Notes: generated by a model from the letters alone, not told the origin. 64,000 bases of DNA from an uncultured Eubacteriales bacterium (GCA_900544965.1 UQXE01000005.1:9163-73162), one strand, 5' to 3'. Positions 27,551 to 36,390 are shown, counted from the first letter of the stretch. Numbers and translations: made by a program.

Positions 27551-28137
27551 TTATACGAAACATTCAATATGCATCGTATAAAGGCTTTCAGCTTCTTCTT
27601 TTTCTTCTTTGCCTGATGCCGCGTCCGAAACGCTTAATAATAGATAGAACGGGGCATAAATTCAAACGCCATTTGTTTAGGGCTGCCCTTGCGCCAAGTC
27701 CCTTGTTTCATCATTTCACTAAACAACTCCTCTATAAAATTGACTGGTCCGCTGGCTAAAACCTTTTGATATAGTTCTGTCATATCAGGACTTCTGTACT
27801 GTTTCAAAGTCAGAATTTTACGAAAATTGCAGGCAATTTCATCCTCCGCCCAGTAATAGAACTGAGACTTCATGTACGCCTTAACGCTTTCCACACAAGC
27901 ATTTCTGAAGGAATCCTTTTCTGGAACACCCGCCCTTTTTGAACGCTCAATATCTAATTAACATACACGCTCAAAAATGCTATCAAAGATATCGCGCTTG
28001 TTTTTATAATGCTTATATAGCTCGCCTTTTGTCATCCCCACTTCTCCGGCAATTTTGCTAACGGAAATAGCCTCATAACCGTCTTGCGCAAACAAACGGA
28101 GCGCTGTCATCAAAATATTTTCCTTTGTATCAGCCAT
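27551..28137 (-). pseudogene. TetR/AcrR regulator, broken by a stop and a frameshift
   Basis: Reading from ATG 28137 gives a clear TetR helix-turn-helix (ENILMTALRLFAQDGYEAIS, then IAGEVGMTKGELYKHYKNK). An in-frame TAA at 27958-27960 follows FERVC; the same frame then continues as LDIERSKRAGVP and the ligand-binding region (SQFYYWAEDEIACNFRKILT) to about 27660. There, loss of one T shifts the frame: the zero frame ends MPRSIYY, while the +1 frame continues YAPFYLLLSVSDAASGKEE to a stop at 27551. Two lesions make function unlikely. The promoter and operators upstream are intact. Confidence 0.85.
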
Positions 28138-28153
28138 TCTCTAATACCCCCAC

Positions 28154-28209
28154 AAAGTAAACGCCCGTTTACTTTGCTCTATAATAGTGAACGGGCGGTT
28201 ACTTGTCAA
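28154..28209 (-). promoter_or_regulatory. Promoter with two TetR-type palindromic operators
   Basis: On the minus strand: -35 TTGACA (28209-28204), 17-base spacer, -10 TATTAT (28186-28181). One imperfect palindrome AGTGAACG-GG-CGGTTACT (28186-28203) fills the spacer; a perfect one, AAAGTAAACG-CC-CGTTTACTTT (28154-28175), lies just after the start point. This is the layout of an autorepressed TetR gene. Confidence 0.8.
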
Positions 28210-28444
28210 GCGGCTTCACAGAAGGAATATAATCAATGAAATGATACTAAAACATAAAATTGCTCTTCGTCCTCATATTGTAAGGAGCTCTATTCAGATG
28301 GCTATTGGAAGTAAAACATGATGGCTGCCTAACCGTTTTTCGTGATGAAGGATGCAGATAATCATGATGGAGACCGCCATCGCGCGGCGGTAAGGAGATG
28401 GTGTGTGAATGCTCATCTTGGCATTGCTGAGCAACCTGTAAAAT

Positions 28445-28479
28445 GGAAAAACGGCATAGCCAAAGCCAAGCCGTTTTCC
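28445..28479 (-). terminator. Likely terminator of the DUF1002 gene
   Basis: GGAAAA-CGGC paired with GCCGTTTTCC, with one bulged A, 68 bases beyond the minus-strand stop at 28547. Read on the minus strand the hairpin is followed by ATTTTAC. The rest of 28210-28546 shows no gene. Confidence 0.5.
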
Positions 28480-28546
28480 GAAAACAACACCATGCTGTTT
28501 TATAAGTGCCTCCCAATGGCCTGCTCTTTTTTAGAACATATTAATA

Positions 28547-29419
28547 TTATTTCCCGCCTGTAAACAGTCCTTTAAAGAAGTCTCCAACGTTTGTGAAAAA
28601 CTCCAGCACCGAGTTCCAAACGCCGGCAAACCAATCCGACACACTTGACGCCTTATCTATAGTGTCAAGCCATCCGAGAAGCCTGCTCTGCAGATTGTCC
28701 ACATCCAGGTTTTGGAAGGTACGGCATAGCTGCAACAACTGTTCAACCTGGTCGTCGGTAAGCTCTACTTTGCACTCGTCAGCTATCCTGCGAATTTCAG
28801 CACGGACCTCATCGTCCGACATGTTCTTTATGTTGTCAAGTATCTTCTTTAGTTCGTTTATAAGGCGGGTAGCTTCCTCGCTGCCTATAAAATCAGCCAG
28901 CTCCGCGGTTGTAATAAGCTCCTTGATCGCAGCCGTCTTATCATCCTCATCAAGTTTCTCGCCGCCAATGTCCTCATATGCCTTGTAAATACCCGTAAGC
29001 GCAGCAGTACCCGAAAGAGGATAGGGCGCTGAAACAATTACGTGCGCATTTGTTATTCCGGCGGTTATGAGGGCGTTTTCATACATCTCCTTGGTGACCC
29101 AGTTGATGTTATTCGTTTCGATTTCTAATCCCTTGCCCTCTTCAAGCACGGTTATATAGACGCATGAAAGGGCTACATTACCAAGATACTTTTCAGGCGC
29201 AACGCCCTCAAGGTACTCCCTCTCTTCAGCGTTCGTTACCTTAAGCTCTTTGACCGAGCCTTCCTTAACGCCAAACGTATTATAAATCTCAGCGCGCTGT
29301 TTATCGCTGAGATTAGCTCCCATTGTTATTCTCTGCTCCCCGGCTTCTGCGGCAAAAGCAGGTATAGCAACGCAAAGACTAAATATAAGCGCCATAATGG
29401 CTGCCAAAGCTTTTTTCAT
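28547..29419 (-). CDS. DUF1002 secreted protein
   Basis: 290 residues with a Sec signal peptide (MKKALAAIMALIFSLCVAIP, cleavage near AFA-AEAG). The DUF1002 domain follows: TMGANLSDKQRAEIYNTFGV, KYLGNVALSCVYITVLEEGKG and ITNAHVIVSAPYPLSGTAAL. The C-terminal part is helical and acidic and ends in an amphipathic, Phe-rich tail (VLEFFTNVGDFFKGLF). Function unknown. A GTG at 29428 is in frame, but AAGGGG fits ATG 29419. Probably monocistronic. Confidence 0.85.
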   Translation of the reverse strand: MKKALAAIMALIFSLCVAIPAFAAEAGEQRITMGANLSDKQRAEIYNTFGVKEGSVKELKVTNAEEREYLEGVAPEKYLGNVALSCVYITVLEEGKGLEIETNNINWVTKEMYENALITAGITNAHVIVSAPYPLSGTAALTGIYKAYEDIGGEKLDEDDKTAAIKELITTAELADFIGSEEATRLINELKKILDNIKNMSDDEVRAEIRRIADECKVELTDDQVEQLLQLCRTFQNLDVDNLQSRLLGWLDTIDKASSVSDWFAGVWNSVLEFFTNVGDFFKGLFTGGK

Positions 29420-29563
29420 GCTTTTCACCCCTTATCAAATATAGAGCATAGCTCATTGTCACTATAACATATCATGCCCCGAAATAGTTTGAACATAATG
29501 TGAACTTTGAATCTGAACACAAAAGCATATGCAAAATTATCTAAATTTTATTTAACCCTTGAA

Positions 29564-29592
29564 TTGACATCAGCATAATGTGATGCTATAAT
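29564..29592 (+). promoter_or_regulatory. Consensus sigma-A promoter of tRNA-Trp
   Basis: TTGACA at 29564-29569, 17-base spacer, TATAAT at 29587-29592: a perfect match, 19 bases before the tRNA. Confidence 0.9.
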
Positions 29593-29610
29593 ATGTAAGC
29601 GTTTGTGTCT

Positions 29611-29684
29611 AGGGGCATGATGTAATGGTAACATAGCGGTCTCCAAAACCGTTCTTGAGGGTTCGAGTCCTTCTGCCCCTGCCA
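29611..29684 (+). tRNA. trnW: tRNA-Trp (anticodon CCA)
   Basis: Acceptor arms AGGGGCA (29611-29617) and TGCCCCT (29674-29680) pair fully; D-loop contains AATGGTAA; anticodon stem GCGGT/ACCGT encloses loop CTCCAAA, anticodon CCA; T-arm GAGGG-TTCGAGT-CCTTC. Discriminator G at 29681 and an encoded CCA end at 29682-29684. It stands alone behind a consensus promoter. Confidence 0.95.
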
Positions 29685-29751
29685 ATTCAACTCGGAACAT
29701 GAGCACTTTATTAGTGAAGCGTTTGTTATAATCTGCTATAGATGATGGCAG

Positions 29752-29781
29752 TCCGCAGGGTATGAGCTTTGCGGGTTTTTT
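29752..29781 (+). terminator. Probable terminator after tRNA-Trp
   Basis: CCGCA paired with TGCGG across a loop of about ten bases, followed by GTTTTTTAG. The stem is short but the T run is good. Confidence 0.55.
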
Positions 29782-29863
29782 AGTTGTGTCTACGGGTTTA
29801 AAAGCATGAAATCGCGCAAGCAAAAATCACAGAGACCTATTTAATCGACCCTTTTAATTTGGG

Positions 29864-30175
29864 TCACGCATCAGCAATTACTGACATGCCGCAATACTCA
29901 CATTCATAGTTGACTAATATTAATCTGTGGGATCCTGCGCGTTCCTCGCCTGTTGATCGAAATGACGCTGAACCGCAGTCGCATCTATAGAATATGCCTG
30001 GTTGGGTCGTGCAGGTGAACGCTTTATTGCTTATTACCTTAAACCCTGTGTACCAATATGAGTAGCTATGAGAGTGCAGCGGCAACGGCCCCTGACCTTG
30101 CGCGGAAGCTATTGGCATAAATATGGAAACAACAAATGATATTGCCATTAATAGTGATATTTTATGTTTTTTCAT
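29864..30175 (-). CDS. Small secreted Cys-rich protein
   Basis: 103 residues: signal peptide MKKHKISLLMAISFVVSIFM with cleavage near ASA-QGQG, then about 78 mature residues with YRCDCG and a C-terminal CEYCG, suggesting a metal- or disulfide-linked ribbon. It shares the layout H..WYT, YR..C-x(1-2)-CG, H, C-x2-C with the protein at 35014-35436, so the two are probable paralogues. I do not recognise a named family. The ribosome site is weak (AAGGAAC). Confidence 0.6.
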   Translation of the reverse strand: MKKHKISLLMAISFVVSIFMPIASAQGQGPLPLHSHSYSYWYTGFKVISNKAFTCTTQPGIFYRCDCGSASFRSTGEERAGSHRLILVNYECEYCGMSVIADA

Positions 30176-30324
30176 AATTAGTTCCTTATATATTTTGATC
30201 TATAGGTTAATTCGGTTTAATTTCCCAAAGGTATCACCTCATTTTAAGCTTTATTTATATATCCCGTTTTATAACAAAAGGTAAAAAAGCTCTTTTTAAT
30301 TATATAATACATATTTTAAGTTTT

Positions 30325-30438
30325 ATGCTATGTATCGCACTTTTGGTTGTGGTTTGCGTTCCAGTTATGGCATACGGTGAGCCTATGGATCCTGGCCATA
30401 TATACAGATTTGACAGGGGAGTATATGAGTATGAATAA
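30325..30438 (+). other. Possible short secreted ORF or remnant of the Cys-rich family
   Basis: Plus strand: 37 codons starting MLCIALLVVVCVPVMAYGEP, which looks like a signal peptide, but there is no ribosome site. The same DNA on the minus strand contains HTHILPCQICIYG, similar to THTFYQICIICRY of the gene at 35014, so it may instead be debris of that family. The remaining parts of 30176-30783 hold no convincing gene. Confidence 0.25.
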
Positions 30439-30783
30439 TATACGGATATCAACCGCTACGGAAATTAATATATGGTAGAAACCTGTATTGTCCCGGGATG
30501 CCCTTTTTATTCAGAAGACTCTCGTTCCCTCAGAACTTAGCAGGACCAGCAACAGGGGGGCGGCGCCCCCCTGTATCCGTTTGCAGGGTTCATAACATCA
30601 TTAAATAGCGTGGGAACATAGTTGGGGCTTAGCTTTTTAGCCGCATTGATGTGGCGCATGCAGTAATTTATATCTATATAACTATTATCCAGATGGATAG
30701 ATAGGCCTTTTGATACTTTAAAACTAAAAAGTCTGATATAATGCCCATATAACAACCGATAAAGCGACTATAGAAATCCTCCA

Positions 30784-31566
30784 TCATTGATATTGTCGAC
30801 TTACTTTTGATTTATCGCTCCTGCAAAACTCGGTCATCACATCCCAATAACGCTTAGGCATATGCGACATTCGGCATTTAGGATTATACCTGCCTTCAAT
30901 AGCAATGGCGTCATAGTATTCACACCATAAATCCCTATACATCTGCTCTTCCTCATCGGGATTCTCCAGCACAAAGGAATCTACTGGAACAATCGCCGAC
31001 CGGCCTGGACGGGAAACCAGCGCCATGCCATGCGTGGCATCGTATATCAAAAAGGCCTCCTCAGGGTACCTGTCTATAAAATGCGGCGCAATTATGGGAA
31101 GCACCTGGTTAAGCGGCTTTATAACGCTTACCAGCACTTGGCCTGATACGGAAAACCGGATGAATTGCTTATATCTATGGCTTTCGTTCAGCAGATGCCG
31201 CTCGGCCTTCTGAAGGGCCGACACGGCGTCATCTGTCAGATGGCTCATAACATCCTTTCCCATGGCAAACCCTAATTGCAGGAACCTCAGCGTGTAAAGC
31301 TCCTTTTGCTCCATAAAGGTCAAAAACACGTTTTCAAACAGCATCAGCGCGTCGTGGGATATCTTGCGTGGAATGGCTCTTCGTACCCGGGCCGCCTTCG
31401 TTAAATCGGTTTGAATAAAGCGGGTTGTTCCAAGCGTTAACTGACGTTCGCCGCACTGCGTTATATCCAGCGGCGTTTCCTTTTTTTGATAGCTTTCAAA
31501 TACGCAGCAAAGCAAGCCCTCTATCGTACCGTCATATTCATATGCTGTGAAGCCCCGCTCAAACAT
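30784..31566 (-). CDS. TIGR03915-type DNA metabolism protein
   Basis: 260 residues; family of predicted DNA metabolism/repair proteins found beside a radical SAM partner. Family pattern at the N-terminus (YEYDGTIEGLLCCVFESYQKK) and at RRAIPRKISHDALMLFENVF; C-terminal LWCEYYDAIAIEGRYNPKCRMSHMPKRYW. The ATG at 31566 follows GGAGGGGAGG by seven bases and lies 46 bases inside the upstream radical SAM gene, so the two are coupled. Biochemical role unproven. Probably SOS-controlled with its partner. Confidence 0.85.
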   Translation of the reverse strand: MFERGFTAYEYDGTIEGLLCCVFESYQKKETPLDITQCGERQLTLGTTRFIQTDLTKAARVRRAIPRKISHDALMLFENVFLTFMEQKELYTLRFLQLGFAMGKDVMSHLTDDAVSALQKAERHLLNESHRYKQFIRFSVSGQVLVSVIKPLNQVLPIIAPHFIDRYPEEAFLIYDATHGMALVSRPGRSAIVPVDSFVLENPDEEEQMYRDLWCEYYDAIAIEGRYNPKCRMSHMPKRYWDVMTEFCRSDKSKVSRQYQ

Positions 31567-32861
31567 TCGTAGACCTCCCCTCCGCCAATGAGCGACTGTG
31601 AAAAAAGGCTTAGCTGCTGATAGCTGCCCTGCATCTGTTTACGCATGTAATCCATGCCCTGCTGCGAGATCAGGCTGCGTAGAATCGCATCCTGCGTAAT
31701 GCGCAAGCCATCATTGATTTTGCCGTTAACCGTAATAAAATACTGCGCCCGCTTTAACACTACGCCTATCTTTTTCAGACCATCGTAGCTGATGGGGCCT
31801 ACCCTCCTTGCCTCCAGAATGCGTTTTGCGCTTGTCACGCCTATTCCAGGTACGCGCAGCAGCTCTTCGTACTGTGCTTTGCCTACCTCAACAGGGAAGC
31901 GCTCCATGTGGCTCAGCGCCCAGCTGGCCTTCGGGTCAACCAACGGATTGAAGCTCTGATGGGCCTCGTCAAGAAGCTCGTCCGCCTCAAATCCATAAAA
32001 CCGCAAAAGCCAGTCCGCCTGATACAACCTATGCTCCCTCAGCAAAGGCGGCGGCGTGCCGACGGCCGGCAGCAGGGGGTTGGATGAAACTGGCATATAT
32101 GCCGAGAAAAACACGCGTTTCAGCCTATATTTTTTATAAAGCGCGCTGCTGAGCTTCAAAATCTGAAAATCCGTATCCGCCGTCGCTCCGATAATCATCT
32201 GTGTGCTCTGGCCGGCCGGCACGAATTGGGGCGTATGACGATATCGCGTCAAATCGCGCCTGTTTTCCTTTAGTTTGTCAGTGATAAACTCCATCGGCTT
32301 CAGTATTGAGGTCTTGGATTTATCCGGAGCAAGCAGGCCAAGGCTTTTCTGGCTTGGAAGTTCGATGTTTACGCTCATGCGGTCAACCAACATGCCAAGC
32401 TTGGTGAGCAGGTAGTCGTCCGCTCCTGGGATAGCCTTTGCGTGGATATAGCCGCAAAAGTTATATTCTTTTCTCAGTATTTCAACCGTTTTTATGAGCT
32501 GCTCGCAGGTATAATCGGGACTTTTAATCACGCCTGAACTTAAAAAAAGCCCTTCGATATAGTTCCGCTTATAAAAATTGATGGTAAGGTCAGCCAACTC
32601 ACGCGGAGTAAACGCAGCGCGCGCCAAATCATTGCTCCTTCTGTTGATACAGTAGGCGCAATCGTAAATGCACACATTGGTCTGGAGGACTTTCAGCAGG
32701 GAAACACAGCGTCCGTCGGCCGAAAATGTATGGCAGATTCCGCAGCCTACGGCATTGCCCATTCCTCTCTTGCCATTTTTACGGTCCACGCCGCTTGACG
32801 TACAGGCTACGTCATATTTAGCGCTGTCCGTAAGTACTTTTAGTTTATCGAATACATCCAA
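31521..32861 (-). CDS. Putative DNA modification/repair radical SAM protein (TIGR03916 type)
   Basis: 446 residues. The radical SAM cluster motif is CIYDCAYC (CxxxCxxC) near residue 75, after a Cys-rich N-terminus (VGCGICHTFSADGRC). The barrel includes the EGLFLSSGV and FSAYMPV segments, and the C-terminal part carries a helix-hairpin-helix DNA-binding motif (LLRVPGIGVTSAKRILEARR). The start is TTG 32861, five bases after AAGGGGGGAG; upstream ATG codons lack a site and overlap the promoter. It leads a two-gene operon with the DNA metabolism protein downstream. Confidence 0.88.
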   Translation of the reverse strand: MDVFDKLKVLTDSAKYDVACTSSGVDRKNGKRGMGNAVGCGICHTFSADGRCVSLLKVLQTNVCIYDCAYCINRRSNDLARAAFTPRELADLTINFYKRNYIEGLFLSSGVIKSPDYTCEQLIKTVEILRKEYNFCGYIHAKAIPGADDYLLTKLGMLVDRMSVNIELPSQKSLGLLAPDKSKTSILKPMEFITDKLKENRRDLTRYRHTPQFVPAGQSTQMIIGATADTDFQILKLSSALYKKYRLKRVFFSAYMPVSSNPLLPAVGTPPPLLREHRLYQADWLLRFYGFEADELLDEAHQSFNPLVDPKASWALSHMERFPVEVGKAQYEELLRVPGIGVTSAKRILEARRVGPISYDGLKKIGVVLKRAQYFITVNGKINDGLRITQDAILRSLISQQGMDYMRKQMQGSYQQLSLFSQSLIGGGEVYECLSGASQHMNMTVR

Positions 32862-32887
32862 TCGGTCTCCCCCCTTAATATGGTTAG

Positions 32888-32915
32888 TATATACTAGAAC
32901 AAACGTTTTAGTCAA
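32888..32915 (-). promoter_or_regulatory. Promoter overlapped by a LexA-like box
   Basis: On the minus strand -35 TTGACT (32915-32910), 16-base spacer, -10 TATATA (32893-32888). The spacer holds AGAACAAACGTTTT (32896-32909, plus-strand reading), matching the Firmicute LexA/DinR consensus CGAACRNRYGTTYC at 12 of 14 positions. Bound LexA would block the promoter. Confidence 0.65.
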
Positions 32916-33034
32916 TGGTTTTTAACCAAATATTCAGATGTTAAACGATATAAAGTAAGATTGAGTCAATGCTTGTTTTTCATATGCCGCGATAATATAA
33001 TATGGGAGTATTAATCCTATGGGAGAGCGGTTGT

Positions 33035-33538
33035 ATGCAAAGAATCATGGTAATCGGCTGCTGTGGCTGCGGCAAGACTACCCTTTCCAGAAAGCTGGCC
33101 TTAAAATTAAACCTCCCTCTCGTTCATCTTGACGTGCTTAATTGGAGGGATAACTGGAATCAGGTATCGCATGCGGAGTTTGATCGTCTTTTATTAGACG
33201 AGGTAAAGAGGAATAAATGGGTAATAGACGGCAATTACAACCGCACCATACCCATGAGACTTAAATATTGTGATACGATTATATACATGGATTATCCCCG
33301 ATTGGTCTGCTTGTTCAGGGCTATTAAACGTATACTTAAGGGCTATGGGAAAAGCCGTTCAGATATGGGAGGGAACTGCCCTGAAAGGTTCGATATGGAT
33401 TTTTTAAAGTTCATATGGAATTTCAATAAAAACAATAGAAGAAAATATTTACTGATGCTTGATGAAGCAGCCGACAAAAAGAAGGTAATAATACTTCGCA
33501 GCAGTAAGGACTGTTTAAGGTTTCTTCAAAAATTATAA
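33035..33538 (+). CDS. Topology-modulation/adenylate-kinase-like P-loop protein
   Basis: 167 residues. P-loop GCCGCGKTTLSRKLA at residues 8-22, then LVHLDVLNWRDNW, WVIDGNYNRT and the basic lid region RAIKRILKGYGKSR. This is the pattern of proteins annotated as topology modulation protein (FlaR-like), small nucleotide kinases of uncertain substrate. An ATG at 33002 is in frame, but GGGAG fits ATG 33035. Followed 24 bases later by an acetyltransferase gene. Confidence 0.8.
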   Translation: MQRIMVIGCCGCGKTTLSRKLALKLNLPLVHLDVLNWRDNWNQVSHAEFDRLLLDEVKRNKWVIDGNYNRTIPMRLKYCDTIIYMDYPRLVCLFRAIKRILKGYGKSRSDMGGNCPERFDMDFLKFIWNFNKNNRRKYLLMLDEAADKKKVIILRSSKDCLRFLQKL

Positions 33539-33562
33539 TCCAGTACAATGGGTTGATCTTTG

Positions 33563-34114
33563 ATGGATAGAACGATGAAAATGAAAAATACTCGGTTGAT
33601 CGAAACGGAGAGGCTGATTTTAAGAAAATTTACTGATAGTGATGTGCTCGACATATTTTTTATTTATGGCAATAGAGAAGTAAACAAATTCCTTCCATGG
33701 TTTCCTCTAAATACCCTGGAGGAAGCCAGGGCATATTTATACAGCGAGATTTTCACTGAGTATGAAAAGGATATCGCCTACCGCTATGCCATCGAGTATA
33801 AACCGACGGGTCGAGTAATCGGATATGTTTCCGTTTGCGGCATTGATGAACGCTCCGCAAGCGGCGATCTCGGGTATGGTTTGCTCAAGGAATTTTGGAA
33901 TAAAGGCATTATGTCGGAGGCCGCAGGCGCGGTGCTGGCTGAACTAGCTGAGAACGGATTTAAGTTCGTTACCGCTACACATGATGAGAATAATCTGGGA
34001 AGCGGAAGGGTAATGGAGAAGATAGGCATGGTTTACCAGCATTCCTATATTGAACAATGGCAGCCTAAGGATATCCCCGTTACCTTTAGATTGTACCGCA
34101 AGGATTTCAATTAA
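33563..34114 (+). CDS. RimJ/RimL-type GNAT acetyltransferase
   Basis: 183 residues, full GNAT fold: TERLILRKFTDSD at the N-terminus, GDLGYGLLKEFWNKGIMSEA as acetyl-CoA loop, TATHDENNLGSGRVMEKIGM and a C-terminal strand. The family acetylates N-termini or amino groups; the substrate here is unknown. ATG 33563 has only a weak ribosome site (TGGG), and a later ATG at 33575 is possible. Likely cotranscribed with the kinase-like gene upstream. Confidence 0.82.
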   Translation: MDRTMKMKNTRLIETERLILRKFTDSDVLDIFFIYGNREVNKFLPWFPLNTLEEARAYLYSEIFTEYEKDIAYRYAIEYKPTGRVIGYVSVCGIDERSASGDLGYGLLKEFWNKGIMSEAAGAVLAELAENGFKFVTATHDENNLGSGRVMEKIGMVYQHSYIEQWQPKDIPVTFRLYRKDFN

Positions 34115-34410
34115 ATGCTAAATACAGCATGATTCCTTTAAGCCTTAATAATGCTTAAACTAATATTGGAATAATCAAGGTTGCAAATCGGCTTGCCGCC
34201 TTATATCCTTATATAAAAGGAAATGGAAGCGGAGGATCCGGCCAACCGCTTCTCCTTGACATACATGATGGAACCCTCTATAAGGCACACTTTGTAAATA
34301 CCCCTTGATGGCGCGGATAATCCAAAGTACCGGAAGCGGAGTCGGCGCCTCCTGTTCTTCGGACTTTATCCAGAGGGGGAAACCCGCTAACGAGTTCCAA
34401 AGTTTTTTCT

Positions 34411-34933
34411 TCATAAGACCGCAGCCGCTATCGCCGCAGCCCCGATTATTGCCGCACACTGTCCCGCCGCCGCATACCATACGCTCTCTGGCGATTCCTC
34501 CATAGCAAATGTGTCGGCAAGGTTTATTGCGCTTATATACTCGTCCCTGCCTTCCTCTCCCAACAGCGCGCCGGTTTGATTGCTTTGCGCAGGCAAATCG
34601 CTGAACATTCGGAAATTATAACGCCGTATAGATCGTAAGGCTTTGCCTTGCGTCCGCCATAAGCGTATACCGGCTTCCGGCTCCGCTTTCCTTTACGCGC
34701 TCAAGCACCTCCGGAGCGTATTTCGGTGCTTGGTCGTTGCTTCGCATGGGCATGAACTCAGCGTCGTTTAAAAAGGCAATGGTGGTGAACGCTCCCTCGG
34801 CCTCCCTCATGCTCTGCCGCGCGTTCGCCCACAGTCCCGCGCTTAGGCACAAGAACGCGCAGCTAAACATGAGCAGCACGAACGATATCAAAAAGGCCGG
34901 CCTTCTCATCAGCTGCTTTATGCTGTTTTTCAC
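34411..34933 (-). pseudogene. Truncated membrane protein, probably ABC permease debris
   Basis: From GTG 34933 an open frame of 105 codons starts with a basic end and one strong membrane span (MRRPAFLISFVLLMFSCAFL), typical of the N-terminus of large ABC-type permeases, and stops at 34616. A further 65-codon frame (34608-34411) ends in a hydrophobic stretch. No other spans or ABC partner exist, so this is probably decayed. The region 34115-34410 shows no intact gene. Confidence 0.35.
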
Positions 34934-35013
34934 CTGACGCTACCTACAGTTGTCATTTACTTCATTGAACGCGCATGGGGCGTGGGTTCATTATCTATTG
35001 CCTGCATCTATAA

Positions 35014-35436
35014 TCAATTTAGCTCGTATTGTATTGATGAAGGCACCGTGCAGGGCGGGCCGGCGCAGGGTACGATGTAATTCGTTCTATAACGGCAAAT
35101 TATACAGATTTGATAGAACGTATGAGTTCTGGTGCCAGCGTTGTGTCCGCCGTCTCTCGCAGGCTCGTTAATGTGATCTCTGTTTATAATATCAACATAA
35201 GCCTCTAATAGCAGACCGCACTTTTTACATAGTTGAGCCCTGTACCTGCTGTGTCTGCATCCATAATCACCACCATAACCAGTAGGGTGGTAAGTATACC
35301 ATGGTAGCGTCCAATCATGCACGCATGCATGCGGAACCGTTTCTTCCCCCTGTCCGTGGGCAAGCGATCCCGCCGGCGCCGCAATGGCGGCAAGTATAAC
35401 GACGGCAGCTATAGTAATCGTCAGTATCCGTTTCAT
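35014..35436 (-). CDS. Small secreted Cys-rich protein, paralogue of 29864-30175
   Basis: 140 residues: signal peptide (MKRILTITIAAVVILAAIAA, cleavage near SLA-HGQG), then a mature domain with WYTYHPTG, YRAQLCKKCG, HTFYQICIICRY and PCAGPPC. Two CxxC pairs suggest a zinc ribbon or disulfides. The arrangement of W-Y-T, Y-R..C..CG, His and C..C is shared with the shorter protein at 29864. GAGGAGGT precedes the ATG. No recognised family; stretch 35437-35728 upstream holds no gene. Confidence 0.65.
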   Translation of the reverse strand: MKRILTITIAAVVILAAIAAPAGSLAHGQGEETVPHACVHDWTLPWYTYHPTGYGGDYGCRHSRYRAQLCKKCGLLLEAYVDIINRDHINEPARDGGHNAGTRTHTFYQICIICRYRTNYIVPCAGPPCTVPSSIQYELN

Positions 35437-35728
35437 TCTTTATTACCTCCTCTTGTTGTTCAATTATTGATTACGTCCCATGCACATTGCTGAAAACATT
35501 TATTTAGCACAGTTGAAGGATAAATTTTGCAAAGATTAAATAAACTAATCACTATACATACTTTACCATTTCAATGTTTTTGTTTCAACAGCACATTTTC
35601 CTGTATTTTGTCGAAATTTCGCCTGGGTAATTGGCAGGGTTTAATCAACATAAAAATGTTATATTAAAGATAAAAATTTATATCTGGAAAAATGTTTCAT
35701 GGTTTCCATAAGCTCGTAATTTAAACGC

Positions 35729-35757
35729 GCATAAAACAAACATTCCAACAAATACTA
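35729..35757 (+). promoter_or_regulatory. Sigma-G-like promoter of spoVT
   Basis: GCATA (35729-35733), 17-base spacer, AATACTA (35751-35757), close to the forespore sigma-G consensus GHATR-N(17-18)-CATNNTA. It lies 38 bases ahead of the spoVT start; spoVT is sigma-G controlled in Bacillus. Confidence 0.5.
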
Positions 35758-35794
35758 TCTGTGAATAAACCTTGCAGCACAGGAGGAAGTCATT

Positions 35795-36349
35795 TTGAAG
35801 GCAACAGGTATAGTTCGCAGAATAGATGAGCTGGGGAGGGTGGTCATTCCCAAGGAGATACGCCGCACGCTTAGGATTCGTGAAGGTGATCCCCTGGAGA
35901 TATTCACCGACCGCGAAGGAGAAGTAATACTTAAAAAGTACTCTCCGATAGGAGAACTCGGCGACTTTGCCAAAGAGTATGTCGAGGCCCTGCATCAGGC
36001 GTTTGGGCATGTCGCTGTCATATGCGACAAGGACAACATAATCGCGGCCTCGGGAACCGGAAAGAGGGATTTGATGGATAAAGGAATCAGTTCCGAAGTC
36101 GAGTCGATTATGAAAAACAGGGAAAAGGCTACCATAAACGCTGACACGGGCAGCATAGTGAGCATTACAGCCGACGAATCGGATGGCGCTTCCTATACAG
36201 CCCAGGTGATCGTGCCAATACTTGCATCGGGCGATGCGATAGGCGCAGTAATGCTGCTGAGCCATGAGGACGGCTGCGTAATGAACCGCTCTGAACTAAA
36301 GGTCTGTGAAACCGCCTCCTATTTTATGGGCAAACAGCTGGAAGACTGA
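35795..36349 (+). CDS. spoVT: Stage V sporulation protein T
   Basis: 184-residue forespore transcription regulator. N-terminal AbrB-type swapped-hairpin domain (MKATGIVRRIDELGRVVIPK, then EIRRTLRIREGDPLEIF) and C-terminal GAF-like domain (about 60-184) with the VIVPILASGDAIGAVMLLS core. SpoVT tunes sigma-G genes for spore coat, cortex and germination. Start is TTG 35795 with AGGAGGAAG upstream. Repeat copy C follows 41 bases after the stop. Strong evidence that the organism forms spores. Confidence 0.96.
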   Translation: MKATGIVRRIDELGRVVIPKEIRRTLRIREGDPLEIFTDREGEVILKKYSPIGELGDFAKEYVEALHQAFGHVAVICDKDNIIAASGTGKRDLMDKGISSEVESIMKNREKATINADTGSIVSITADESDGASYTAQVIVPILASGDAIGAVMLLSHEDGCVMNRSELKVCETASYFMGKQLED

Positions 36350-36390
36350 TCATAATTAGAAATGCAGGCGCGTAATAGCTTACGTTCCGC

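Noticed and set aside
30537..30755. 72-codon minus-strand frame
   Set aside because: No ribosome site, and composition unlike neighbouring proteins.
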